A DNA stretch of 64,000 nt from Acinetobacter lactucae (lineage in GTDB: Bacteria; Pseudomonadota; Gammaproteobacteria; Pseudomonadales; Moraxellaceae). Shown piece by piece: positions 1 through 9,284 of the stretch. A program made the position numbers and the translations under genes. The stretch covers positions 62,001-126,000 of the forward strand of contig NZ_LRPE01000035.1 in the NCBI RefSeq assembly GCF_001605885.1, read 5' to 3'. The notes under the pieces were generated by a model. The model was not told the DNA's origin, searched no databases, and saw only the letters and a program-made list of their open reading frames with translations. Each line of letters opens with the position of its first letter. Position 1 is the stretch's first letter.

Positions 1-34
1 CATGTCCTTTTTTATAAGCTTTAAATTAATTTAA

Positions 35-835
35 TTAATAATGAATCAATTTCTTTATAGAATTTACTGTATCAATAGGATGCTCTAGAGGGAACATATG
101 GCCCCCTTCAACCACAGTAAATGGGATTCCCATTTTTCGCTTTGCCATTTGAGGAAAGCCTCTTTTTAAGAAATCACTTCCTTTACCCACAACTAAATGC
201 ACAGGCATCTTAGGTTTTGGCATAGGCAGCCACCACCAAGAAGGATTTTTACGGAAAATTGCAACTTCATCTTCACGAGAAATCGTTAAAGTTACTCCAC
301 CGCGAACCGAATCCTCTTTCAAAGCATAATCAATATAAGCTTGAAAACAATCTTCATCAAAATCTTTGTAGAATCCTTTAGGACGTAGTAATTCAGCCGC
401 CTGCTCTCTCGATTCCCAATGTTCACGACGACGTGCAGATAAGCCAGCTGGCGTCATTGCATCCACTAGTTTAGGACGAAATAATTTTGCCATATGAAAA
501 GCAAATGAATATCGTCCTAAAATAAGAGGCGGGTCTAACATAATAACTTGAGAAAAAAGTTCAGGGCGTCGAAAGGATGCCATCAGCGTTAGGACCGAAC
601 CAAGAGAGTGACCTAGTCCAATGACTTTACGCCCTTTCGCCTGACGCACAATACTATCAATAACCTGATCAACCAAAGCAGGCCAATGATTCGTCACTGG
701 ATAGCGCTTATCAGGACCAATCAAGGGAACATAAATAACATCATATTCCCCTTTCAACTGGTCAAACAGTTTTTGATACACTTTTGATGGTACGCCATTG
801 GCATGAGCAAAGTGTATAACTGGTTTCATTGACAT
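35..835 (-). CDS. alpha/beta hydrolase
   Basis: A 266-residue alpha/beta-hydrolase-fold protein with no signal peptide. The nucleophile elbow GHSLGS lies near residue 75, and the GGHMFPLEHP segment near the C-terminus supplies the expected catalytic histidine. The substrate cannot be read from the sequence; an esterase or lipase-like role is inferred from the fold. The ATG at 835 is preceded by an AGGAT ribosome-binding site about seven bases upstream, which supports this start over the ATG two codons later. It lies just downstream of sppA on the same strand, so the two may be cotranscribed. Confidence 0.85.
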   Translation of the reverse strand: MSMKPVIHFAHANGVPSKVYQKLFDQLKGEYDVIYVPLIGPDKRYPVTNHWPALVDQVIDSIVRQAKGRKVIGLGHSLGSVLTLMASFRRPELFSQVIMLDPPLILGRYSFAFHMAKLFRPKLVDAMTPAGLSARRREHWESREQAAELLRPKGFYKDFDEDCFQAYIDYALKEDSVRGGVTLTISREDEVAIFRKNPSWWWLPMPKPKMPVHLVVGKGSDFLKRGFPQMAKRKMGIPFTVVEGGHMFPLEHPIDTVNSIKKLIHY

Positions 836-858
836 ACCGCTATCCTAAAAATACAGAT

Positions 859-1875
859 TTATTGTAATTTTGCGCTTTGACGAGTTTGCACTTCTTGAAC
901 AATAGATTCACTTACCCCTTGCCCAATTTGTGCACCCATACGACCTAAAATGGATTGTAATGGGTTGCGCTCAATTGTGTAGTCAACTTTATTATCAAGG
1001 TTTAGTTCACGCATCAAGCTCGTAATATTACCTGAACGGTCAGCAACACCTAATTGAATAGCTTGTTCACCAGTCCAGAATAAGCCAGAAAAAATAGCAG
1101 GATCATTCGATTTCAAGCGCTTACCACGTCCTTCTTTAACTGCAGTGATAAAGTGAGTATGAACATTATCAAGCACAGATTGAATATGTTGCTTTTGAGC
1201 AGGATCAATCGGTTTTGTCATACTTAAAATGTCTTTATTCGTTCCGGCAGTTAAAGTGCGGTCTTCAATACCGAGCTTCTGAGCTAAACCAGTAATTCCA
1301 TAATTAGGCATGATGACACCAATTGAACCCACTAAACTTGATGGATTGACAATAATCTCATCCGCAGCAGAAGCGATATAGTACGCACCCGATGCCCCCA
1401 TATCACCAATAACGGCATAAACTTTCTTATCAGGGTGCTGTTTTTTCAAATAACGAATTTCCTGCCAGATTTCATCAGACTGAACTGGAGAACCGCCAGG
1501 TGAGTTAATGTTAAGTGCAACAGCCTTACTATTTGAGGCTTCAAAAGCACGTTTAAGCGCTTTATTGGTATCTTCACTATTTACCGCTTGATTGCTTGAA
1601 GAATCAATTGTTCCAATAATGTCCACCACTGCCAAATGAGCACTACTGCTACTTACAGCAGAGCCTTCTTTGCTGGTTGAACAGCCTTTACCCATGAGTA
1701 CAATAATGAATAGTAAATAAATAAAAGTTAATGTTTTAAAGAAGATACCCCAACGACGACTACGGCGTTGCTCTTCTACTGAAGCAAGTACAGCCTTCTC
1801 AAGAATTTGCCATTCCGGTCCATTTTGTTTAGGGATTATAGGTTCATTTTGTGGTTTTGGTGGCCAATCGGACAT
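859..1875 (-). CDS. sppA: signal peptide peptidase SppA (S49 family)
   Basis: An inner-membrane serine protease that degrades cleaved signal peptides. After a charged N-terminus there is one membrane segment (about residues 45-62), then a single S49 protease domain. The nucleophile serine sits in GASGAYY (about residue 162) and the general-base lysine in AGTNKDI (about 214), the Ser/Lys dyad known for this family. At 338 residues it is the short single-domain form rather than the tandem-domain E. coli type. A TTG five codons upstream stays in frame; the ATG at 1875 was chosen. It is divergent from the acyltransferase gene. Confidence 0.92.
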   Translation of the reverse strand: MSDWPPKPQNEPIIPKQNGPEWQILEKAVLASVEEQRRSRRWGIFFKTLTFIYLLFIIVLMGKGCSTSKEGSAVSSSSAHLAVVDIIGTIDSSSNQAVNSEDTNKALKRAFEASNSKAVALNINSPGGSPVQSDEIWQEIRYLKKQHPDKKVYAVIGDMGASGAYYIASAADEIIVNPSSLVGSIGVIMPNYGITGLAQKLGIEDRTLTAGTNKDILSMTKPIDPAQKQHIQSVLDNVHTHFITAVKEGRGKRLKSNDPAIFSGLFWTGEQAIQLGVADRSGNITSLMRELNLDNKVDYTIERNPLQSILGRMGAQIGQGVSESIVQEVQTRQSAKLQ

Positions 1876-2008
1876 AAAATTCCAATCCAAATCAATCTAA
1901 AATGATGTCATTATATACGTTGATTTGATAAAAACTGTCTAAATAATATGATTTCATTTATAATATTTTTATCTTTTTTTACTTGTTGCCTCCTTTTTAC
2001 CGCGATAG

Positions 2009-2992
2009 ATGACCAAACTAGATGTAAAAAGCATGAACTATTACTTACTTAAAACTTTTAGCCGTCAACCAATTCAATTTGGACGTTTTATTGCCCGTAT
2101 GTTGGCAGGGTTAGTCAATACTTTAAAAATTACTAGAACATCAAAGAGTATAGAACTTAACTTACAAATTGCACTTCCCCACTTAACACCACAACAACGA
2201 ATAGATATTACACAACAAGCTATTCGTAACGAGTTAACCTCATACTTCGAATTTTTAAGTATTTGGGGCTCATCAAATAGTAAGAATATTTCACGTATTC
2301 ACCATATTGAGGGTGAACATTACTTTCATGAAGCACTGGCAGCAAAAAAAGGTGTGGTTTTGATTGTTCCACACTTTGGTACATGGGAAATCATGAATGC
2401 TTGGTGTGCCCAGTTCACTTCCATGACTATTTTATATAAGCCTGTAAAAAATGTAGATGCAGACCGTTTTGTTCGAGAAGCCCGTAGTCGTGAACAAGCC
2501 AACTTGGTACCTACCGATGAAACTGGTGTTAGACAAATTTTTAAAGCGTTAAAACAAGGTGAAACCACTGTAATTTTACCTGACCATACCCCAAATGTTG
2601 GTGGTGATATGATCAATTATTTTGGTGTACCCCTTGCCTCAAGTAATTTAAGTGCCAAGCTCATTCAAAAAACCAAGGCCAAGGCATTATTTCTTTATGC
2701 GATTCGTAATGAACATGACGGTTTTACGATGCATATTGAACCTATGGATGAGAAGATTTACGAAGGTAGTGCCGATGACGGAACCTTTGTTATTCATCAA
2801 GCCATTGAACAGCTGATCCAACAGTATCCAGAACACTATCACTGGAGTTATAAACGTTTTAAAGCAAATCCTGCTTTAGATAATCTTTATAATCTTGCTC
2901 CAGATGAAGCACTTAAAATTGTGGCTAAGCTTAAAGCAGAAGCTTCACAAATTCCTGTGAAGCCAAGTACGCTCGAAACGTCGAGTGTATAA
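2009..2992 (+). CDS. LpxL/LpxM-type lipid A acyltransferase
   Basis: A 327-residue member of the LpxL/HtrB family, which adds secondary acyl chains to lipid A at the inner membrane. The conserved H(X4)E catalytic motif appears as HFGTWE near residue 122. An N-terminal hydrophobic stretch fits membrane association. Which acyl chain it transfers cannot be decided here, so no symbol is given. No good ribosome-binding site precedes the ATG at 2009; an in-frame ATG at 2033 is an alternative. Its 3' end overlaps the end of the convergent comEC gene by 48 bases. Confidence 0.85.
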   Translation: MTKLDVKSMNYYLLKTFSRQPIQFGRFIARMLAGLVNTLKITRTSKSIELNLQIALPHLTPQQRIDITQQAIRNELTSYFEFLSIWGSSNSKNISRIHHIEGEHYFHEALAAKKGVVLIVPHFGTWEIMNAWCAQFTSMTILYKPVKNVDADRFVREARSREQANLVPTDETGVRQIFKALKQGETTVILPDHTPNVGGDMINYFGVPLASSNLSAKLIQKTKAKALFLYAIRNEHDGFTMHIEPMDEKIYEGSADDGTFVIHQAIEQLIQQYPEHYHWSYKRFKANPALDNLYNLAPDEALKIVAKLKAEASQIPVKPSTLETSSV

Positions 2993-5377
2993 AACCATCT
3001 CATGATTGCGAGATATAAAACTTAATGTTCCTTGCCCAACTGTGCTTTTAAACGGAATATGAAGTGCTTGTACTCTCGCCAAAACCTCTTTGCTTGGGTG
3101 CCCATAGCGATTATTAAAGCCAGCCGAGGCAATCACAAGCTTTGGCTTTAATGTGGTTAAAAAATCATAAGCCGAACTATGCTTACTCCCATGATGACCT
3201 AATACCAAAACATCTACCTTTAACTCGGGATATTCCTTTATAAGTTGATATTCTGCTTCCCACCCCGCATCACCCATAATTAGATAATTTTCATAACCTG
3301 TTACCTGTTTTAAGTGAATATAAACCACACAAGAATATTGATTTTGATTTGAAGAAACTAAATTTAAATCCTTTTCTTTAGGCCAAAGGATTTCAATATC
3401 TAATTGTGGATATTGCCATTTTTGCCCTTGATGACAATAAGTAAATGGTTCTTTAATTTGTTCTGTCCATAATTCATTTGATATGACTTGTTTAATAGGA
3501 AAAGCCTGTGCGATAGAAGGAAATGCTCCGCTATGGTCTTGGTCAAGATGAGATAGTATGACGTGATCTAATTGTTTAATTCCCTTTTGACGTAAATATG
3601 GGATCACCACATTTTGACCAATACTAAAAGCCTTTTCATCATAAGACCCACCCGTATCGATGAGCCATGTCTGCTGCGGGTGCTGCAGGAAAATAGCTTG
3701 CCCCTGTCCTACATCTATAATATTGATTTGAATTTGCTGGGACGACTTATTCGGAATAACCAAGGGTAAACAGCATATGAGTCCCCAAGATTTGGGTAAA
3801 ACCCCACGCGGTAAAAATAAGATAATAATAACGAAGCTAAGGCACACTAAATCAAGAGGTGTGAGGCTAAAACCTTGTAATGGTAGAGATAACTTTTCTA
3901 AAAGATTAAAACATGACAGTACTATACTAATTAGGACGTCATTAATTTGAAAAAGTAAATTTCCGAATGAGTTAAAAATAAGCCATACACAAGCTGCAAA
4001 AATGTTTAAAGGAACAATCACTCCTCCGAGTAAAGGAACAGCAATAATATTTGTAAAAGGAGCAACCCATGAAATCTGTTGAAAGAAAATCAACATTAAG
4101 GGACATAAGGCAATAAATATTTTGCCTTGAGATTCAATTAAAATTTTACTGAAAAGAATGATTCTAGATAACAGACTCGTTGAAACAAGATTTGGAACCT
4201 GTTCAATAGTTTGATAAATCCGTAATAAAATAAAGCAGGAACCATAAGAGAGCCAAAAGCCTGCAGATAAAACACTGAAAGGATCGAAAAATAAAAGTAG
4301 ACTTGCACTGTAAACTAACAGTGAAAATGGCCTAACAGGCAGTTTGATCAATAATAAAGAAGCAAATAAAACTACTGAAAGTAAAGTTCTTAAGGCGGGA
4401 ATTTCAAAACCAACAAATGCGGTATAAATCAAAACACCGAAACATAATGGAATCATGGCCCAAATTTGTTTAGGTTGATGCAAATAAAGCTGCGGATAAT
4501 AACGTCGTACTAATTGATGTAATCCCCAAGACAACATGATGGCAAAAATGAGCACATGAGGCCCTGAAATCGCCAATAAATGAGAGATTCCTAATTCCTT
4601 AAATTGATTTTTAATCTCATCATTTAAGAGACTTTCATCCCCTGTTAATAAAGCTAATAACAGTCCCTTATTCTGTAAAGGAGAATGTTTCAGCATTAAT
4701 CTAAATTTTAGACGCAATTTTTCTATATTTAATTTTTGTCTGTTAAAAAACTTTTGTTGCTCTTTTAAATGATGTTGATAACCCAACCGATAAATTTCAT
4801 CAGAGCTTAAAGGCTCAATATGCTGAACACTAAAACCAGACATTATATCTCGCTGAATAAACCATTGTTCTTGATCAAAAACACCAGCCACTGCATAGCT
4901 ATGAGCTGGTCTGGTTTTACCCGAAATTCGATAGTAATGACCTAATTGTAATTTTGGTTCATCTATCGCTGAGTTTACTTTTTGGCTTTTTAAATATAAT
5001 AGCCAGTTAACGGGATGTAAGGACTGCCCTAATACCTGAACGGGTTGCTGTGTCTTATCTTCTTTTTCTTCACTTATGCGGTCTACATACACAACTATAT
5101 CTAAAGATTTAGGCTGCATTTGTCGCAGTTGTAATCTTTTATTTAATGCATGCTGAGCATATTGATGTCCTATAATAAAAAGACTAATAGCGCAGACTAG
5201 ACAGTAAATGGCTTTTAATATGAGCCGATTTAAAAATGTATGCCCCTTAAAAATATAAAAAATAAAACCTATAACGATTAATACTTTACCGATCCAACCA
5301 TATTGCATGATGAGAGGGATATCTATCCCCATAAATGCAATACCCCCAATCCACCCCATTAAAATAAATTTTAACAT
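2945..5377 (-). CDS. comEC: ComEC/Rec2 DNA uptake channel
   Basis: An 810-residue inner-membrane protein that in ComEC-type systems carries transforming single-stranded DNA into the cytoplasm. N-terminal membrane segments are followed by a DUF4131-like region, then the multi-helix competence domain (LLALLTGDE and ISHLLAISGPHV near residues 240-275). A C-terminal metallo-beta-lactamase domain has HLDQDHSG near residue 612 and GHHGSKHSS near 729. It is full length and uninterrupted, which fits the natural competence of Acinetobacter. The stop lies inside the 3' end of the convergent acyltransferase gene. Confidence 0.93.
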   Translation of the reverse strand: MLKFILMGWIGGIAFMGIDIPLIMQYGWIGKVLIVIGFIFYIFKGHTFLNRLILKAIYCLVCAISLFIIGHQYAQHALNKRLQLRQMQPKSLDIVVYVDRISEEKEDKTQQPVQVLGQSLHPVNWLLYLKSQKVNSAIDEPKLQLGHYYRISGKTRPAHSYAVAGVFDQEQWFIQRDIMSGFSVQHIEPLSSDEIYRLGYQHHLKEQQKFFNRQKLNIEKLRLKFRLMLKHSPLQNKGLLLALLTGDESLLNDEIKNQFKELGISHLLAISGPHVLIFAIMLSWGLHQLVRRYYPQLYLHQPKQIWAMIPLCFGVLIYTAFVGFEIPALRTLLSVVLFASLLLIKLPVRPFSLLVYSASLLLFFDPFSVLSAGFWLSYGSCFILLRIYQTIEQVPNLVSTSLLSRIILFSKILIESQGKIFIALCPLMLIFFQQISWVAPFTNIIAVPLLGGVIVPLNIFAACVWLIFNSFGNLLFQINDVLISIVLSCFNLLEKLSLPLQGFSLTPLDLVCLSFVIIILFLPRGVLPKSWGLICCLPLVIPNKSSQQIQINIIDVGQGQAIFLQHPQQTWLIDTGGSYDEKAFSIGQNVVIPYLRQKGIKQLDHVILSHLDQDHSGAFPSIAQAFPIKQVISNELWTEQIKEPFTYCHQGQKWQYPQLDIEILWPKEKDLNLVSSNQNQYSCVVYIHLKQVTGYENYLIMGDAGWEAEYQLIKEYPELKVDVLVLGHHGSKHSSAYDFLTTLKPKLVIASAGFNNRYGHPSKEVLARVQALHIPFKSTVGQGTLSFISRNHEMVLYTRRFERTWLHRNL

Positions 5378-5412
5378 TCAACGTCATAATCATTATCTTT
5401 TTAAGGGCAAAA

Positions 5413-5438
5413 TTAAAGCCCAACTGAGTGGGCTTTAA
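5413..5438 (-). terminator. terminator after lolD
   Basis: Perfect 10-bp inverted repeat (TTAAAGCCCA / TGGGCTTTAA) with a 6-base loop, followed on the minus strand by a T-rich run. It lies just past the lolD stop. Confidence 0.75.
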
Positions 5439-5460
5439 CAATGTGATTTAATGACAATTT

Positions 5461-6147
5461 TTAAGAACCACTCACCCAGAGTCCATCTTGCATATGCAAA
5501 ATAGAATCAGCAGCCTGAGCTAAATGCTCATCATGGGTCACAATTAACATTGCCATGTTTAGTTCTTTCTTAAGATCGGTCAGTAACTCAAAAATACCTA
5601 GAGCTGTTTTACGGTCCAAATTACCTGTTGGCTCATCTGCTAAAACAACCGCAGGTTTAGTGACTAAAGCACGTGCTAAAGCCACACGTTGGCGCTCACC
5701 ACCCGAAAGCTCACCTGGCTTATGATCCATACGATGAGATAACCCAACTCGATCAAGTAAATATTCAGCTTGCGCTTTTACAGATTTAAATTGGCTATCT
5801 GCTCGAAGCATTAAAGGCATCGCCACATTTTCAAGGGCAGAAAACTCAGGTAACAAGTGATGAAATTGATATACGAAACCGAGGTGTTGATTACGTTGAA
5901 AACCACGTTCAGCTTCACCTAAATTATCAAAACGTTGACCATTTAAAAATACTTGCCCTTGAGTTGGTTGCTCTAAACCACCTAATACATGAAGCAAAGT
6001 ACTTTTACCTGAGCCACTTGCACCGACAATCGAAACAAACTGCCCTGCTTGAACTTGTAAAGAAAGACCTTTAATGACTTCAACTTTAGATTTACCGTCA
6101 TCAAAATGTTTATATATTTCTTTCGCTTCTAAAACAATTTTACTCAT
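5461..6147 (-). CDS. lolD: lipoprotein-releasing ABC ATPase LolD
   Basis: A 228-residue ABC ATPase that powers extraction of outer-membrane lipoproteins from the inner membrane. Visible motifs are Walker A GASGSGKST, the Q-loop region FVYQFHHLLPEF, signature LSGGERQR, Walker B VVLADEPTGNLD and the switch histidine in VTHDEH. The longer open frame would overlap the preceding gene much further; the ATG at 6147 gives the usual length and leaves an 8-base overlap with the end of the permease gene, typical of translational coupling. Confidence 0.95.
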   Translation of the reverse strand: MSKIVLEAKEIYKHFDDGKSKVEVIKGLSLQVQAGQFVSIVGASGSGKSTLLHVLGGLEQPTQGQVFLNGQRFDNLGEAERGFQRNQHLGFVYQFHHLLPEFSALENVAMPLMLRADSQFKSVKAQAEYLLDRVGLSHRMDHKPGELSGGERQRVALARALVTKPAVVLADEPTGNLDRKTALGIFELLTDLKKELNMAMLIVTHDEHLAQAADSILHMQDGLWVSGS

Positions 6148-7375
6148 AGCGCAGTGCCTCGGCAGGTTGAACTTTGGCAGCACGAAGTGCCGGATAAATA
6201 GTCGCCAAGAAGCTTAAAAGTAAAGAAACAATCACGATAATCGTCACATCTTGCCATCTTAAATAAGAAGGAAGGTAATGTACAAAGTAAGCATCAAATA
6301 GATTTAAGCCCAACACATTGTTAAACCATGAAATGATATCGCTAATGGTTAAAGCTAAAATTACACCTAAAACCGTACCTGCAACTGTACCAATCACCCC
6401 AATCACAGTACCTTGAACCATAAATATTTTAGTAATCATTGATGGCGAAGCGCCTAAAGTACGCAAAATTGCAATATCTGATTTTTTATCAGTCACCACC
6501 ATGACCAATGACGAAACAATATTAAATGCTGCAACCACGATAATAAGTACAAGCAATAAACCGACTAAAGTTTTTTCCATTTGAATGGCATTAAATAAAT
6601 TGCCATGCGTATAGGTCCAGTTCGTCGCGTAGAAATTGCTTGGTAAACTTTTTACTAAGTCGTCAGCAACTTGCGGCGCTGCAAAAATATCATCTAATTT
6701 TAAACGGACACCTTGGGCACCATCTGGTAAGCGTAATAAGGTTGAAGCATCGTATAGAGCGATATAACCCACCATAGAGTCAACTTCGGCCCCTACACTA
6801 AAAATACCCACCACTTTAAAACGCTTGAAACGAGGTACAACACCTGCTGGAGATGGCGTTGCTTCAGGTAAAACCAATGTCACGCTGTCATTTAGACGTA
6901 AGCCCAATGAATCAGCCATATCTTTACCAAGAACAATACCAAACTCACCTTTTTTAAGTGAATCTAAGCTTCCAGCAACAATATGATTTTGAATAATAGA
7001 AACATTCTTTTCATATTTTGGGTCAATACCTGTCACCATAATACCGGCAACTTGCCCTTGCGCAGTTAACATACCTTGCAATTGCGTAAAAGGTGCAACC
7101 CCAGTTACATGTGGATGATGTTCAACTCGCTTCACCAACTCAGGCCAATCCGTGAGGATTTGTGTAGATGAAACTGTTGCTTGCGGCACCATTCCTAACA
7201 CACGGTTTTTCAATTCGCGATCGAAACCGTTCATGACAGAAAGTACCGTAATCAATACAGCGACACCGAGTGTCAAACCGACCATCGAAACCAATGCAAT
7301 AAAAGAAATAAAATGATTACTGCGTCTTGCGCGAGTATATCTCAACCCTATATACAGTGAGATTGGTTTAAACAT
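6140..7375 (-). CDS. lolC: lipoprotein-releasing permease (LolC/LolE family)
   Basis: A 411-residue inner-membrane permease of the lipoprotein sorting ABC transporter. An N-terminal membrane helix (about residues 25-47) is followed by a large periplasmic MacB-like domain and three C-terminal membrane helices (about 275-400), the family's layout. The start at 7375 (MFKPISLYIGLRYTR) matches the usual N-terminus. It is the first gene of a two-gene operon with lolD. Only one permease gene is present, whereas enterobacteria have lolC and lolE on either side of lolD; a homodimeric LolF-type arrangement is inferred. Confidence 0.9.
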   Translation of the reverse strand: MFKPISLYIGLRYTRARRSNHFISFIALVSMVGLTLGVAVLITVLSVMNGFDRELKNRVLGMVPQATVSSTQILTDWPELVKRVEHHPHVTGVAPFTQLQGMLTAQGQVAGIMVTGIDPKYEKNVSIIQNHIVAGSLDSLKKGEFGIVLGKDMADSLGLRLNDSVTLVLPEATPSPAGVVPRFKRFKVVGIFSVGAEVDSMVGYIALYDASTLLRLPDGAQGVRLKLDDIFAAPQVADDLVKSLPSNFYATNWTYTHGNLFNAIQMEKTLVGLLLVLIIVVAAFNIVSSLVMVVTDKKSDIAILRTLGASPSMITKIFMVQGTVIGVIGTVAGTVLGVILALTISDIISWFNNVLGLNLFDAYFVHYLPSYLRWQDVTIIVIVSLLLSFLATIYPALRAAKVQPAEALRYE

Positions 7376-7634
7376 ACCTTCTAAATCCAAGGTCATTGAT
7401 GGAAAATAAAAGATGTTGATGTCAAATTGCACCCACATCGACTATTTGACCATACCGTTAGATGCTGTATTAAGGTTTAAAAATCAGTAATTTCTGACTT
7501 ATCCTTAACAATCCTAATATGATATTGCTGCGCTATTTTCTACTACTTAAGTTAGGAGATCAATTTGATCATGCATTTCGCTACGAATTAGAACAATTTA
7601 ATGAATAAGCTCAACAAATTACCCAAATCTTCTC

Positions 7635-8543
7635 CTATTTAGACTTCATATGTTGAGCAAAGTTCCGGTTTGCTTGAATGTCTTTATAAAAATATAAAAA
7701 GAGTCCAGACAAGATAATGAAAGCACCCACAAAAACCATAATTGAAAGCTGCTCATGATTTAAAGCTGCTCCAATTATCATAGCGATCATTGGCGTAATT
7801 ACTGTCGTTAAAGATAAGGTGGTTGCCTGAATATTTTGTATAAGTTTGAAATAACAGAACATAGCAACCAGTGAAGCCATCAGTACCGTATAAATTAATG
7901 CAAATAAAGATTTAGCTTCTGGTAAATGGGTCGGTGCATATTGCCAAATAAATGGAATAAAACAACTAGCAAAAATAGAAGAAACTAAAATAGAACCTGT
8001 TGCTTGAGCCATCGGCTGAATTTGTGCATTAACTTTCTTAACCCAGAAGATTGAAAAAGAATAAACAAACACACTGATCAGCATAAGAACTATACCAAAT
8101 GGATGCACATGCTGATTTTCACCGCTCAAACAAATAATAGCTAAACCACTGACCGCAATTGCCATGCCCAGCCATTGCAGCTTATAAAGTTGTTGGCCAA
8201 ATGCAAACCGACCAATAAGCCCCGCCATAATAGGTGCTAAACCAAACATAAGTGCAATCATGCCTGAACTTAAATATTGAGTCGCGGCATAGGTAAAAAT
8301 TTGAGAACCAATTAAGCTAAAAGAACCAGCTATATAACTATGTACTGCTTGTCGATGCGTCGGAAAAGGTGTTCTTAAAATTAGCAATATGATGACTGCC
8401 AAAGGCAATGCAATAAAAAAGCGTAATAACAATGCCCACATCAGATGTAAATCTGACACACTCCAGACGATTGCCAAAGGAGTTGTTGCCCAGATAAACA
8501 CTAATAAGACATAGGTTAAAGCTAAATTGGTTTGCGATGGCAT
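7635..8543 (-). CDS. EamA/DMT-family transporter
   Basis: A 302-residue protein with about ten hydrophobic segments and two EamA repeats, the pattern of drug/metabolite exporters at the inner membrane. Conserved features include the N-terminal VFIWATTPLAIVWSV segment and the second-repeat GLFLYFYKD end. The substrate is unknown. It lies seven bases downstream of the yaiI-like gene on the same strand, so the two are probably cotranscribed. Confidence 0.85.
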   Translation of the reverse strand: MPSQTNLALTYVLLVFIWATTPLAIVWSVSDLHLMWALLLRFFIALPLAVIILLILRTPFPTHRQAVHSYIAGSFSLIGSQIFTYAATQYLSSGMIALMFGLAPIMAGLIGRFAFGQQLYKLQWLGMAIAVSGLAIICLSGENQHVHPFGIVLMLISVFVYSFSIFWVKKVNAQIQPMAQATGSILVSSIFASCFIPFIWQYAPTHLPEAKSLFALIYTVLMASLVAMFCYFKLIQNIQATTLSLTTVITPMIAMIIGAALNHEQLSIMVFVGAFIILSGLFLYFYKDIQANRNFAQHMKSK

Positions 8544-8550
8544 GTGATGC

Positions 8551-9021
8551 TCACTTAGCTGTTTTACGTTTTTGCTTTAAAATCGTTTGATCTAATGAAC
8601 TTGAAAATTCACGTTTATCTCGTTCGGAAATAGGAGGTGGTCCGCCAGTTTGCACACCCGCACCACGAAGCGTGTCCATGAAATCACGTAGATGTAAACG
8701 CGCTTTAACATTCGCAGTTGTATAAACTTCACCACGCGGATGAATAGCAACTCCGCCTTTCTCAATCACCTGAGCTGCCAGTGGAATATCTTGTGTAATC
8801 ACAATGTCATTCTCGACCATGCGTTCGACAATTTCTCTATCTGCCTGATCGGCGCCACTTAAAACCTGTATTGATTTAATGCGAACAGAAGGCGTAATCC
8901 CAACATTTTGATTGGCAACAAAAATAACTTCTAATTGATAACGATCTGATGCACGTAAAATTACTTCACGTAAAATTTTTGGTAAGGCGTCTGCGTCTAC
9001 CCATAGCTTAAATGGCAGCAC
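8551..9021 (-). CDS. YaiI/YqxD family protein (DUF188)
   Basis: A UPF0178/DUF188 protein of about 156 residues. The characteristic start ([16 protein letters not shown]) and the later [18 protein letters not shown] and HPRGEVYT segments identify the family; its biochemical function is not established. The open frame runs to an ATG at 9111, but the homologous region begins around the GTG at 9021, which has a weak GGAAATAGAG sequence upstream and gives the usual family length. A second GTG at 9039 is another option. Confidence 0.85.
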   Translation of the reverse strand: MLPFKLWVDADALPKILREVILRASDRYQLEVIFVANQNVGITPSVRIKSIQVLSGADQADREIVERMVENDIVITQDIPLAAQVIEKGGVAIHPRGEVYTTANVKARLHLRDFMDTLRGAGVQTGGPPPISERDKREFSSSLDQTILKQKRKTAK

Positions 9022-9284
9022 GTTATTCTCTATTTCCACTAAAAATATAAGTCTAACAGATGCCTTTCTAAGGTGAGTAGAAATAAACATTAAACTTATT
9101 TTTAATTTCAATATTTCAAGTTTTAGAAACTAAACATACTTTTAATTTATAAATAGAAACGGCACTTTCCTTTAAATGACTAAATACGCGCTTTTACAAG
9201 AGAATTTACATATGGAGACTTGAAAAATAGCAAACACCCTCGATTTAATATAACAAGTAATGTGAACCCAACAGCATCGTGCTT

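Noticed and set aside
1..3. CAT at the very left edge as the start codon of a minus-strand gene
   Set aside because: AAGGA lies too close to it for normal spacing and the gene body would be outside the window; cannot be judged.
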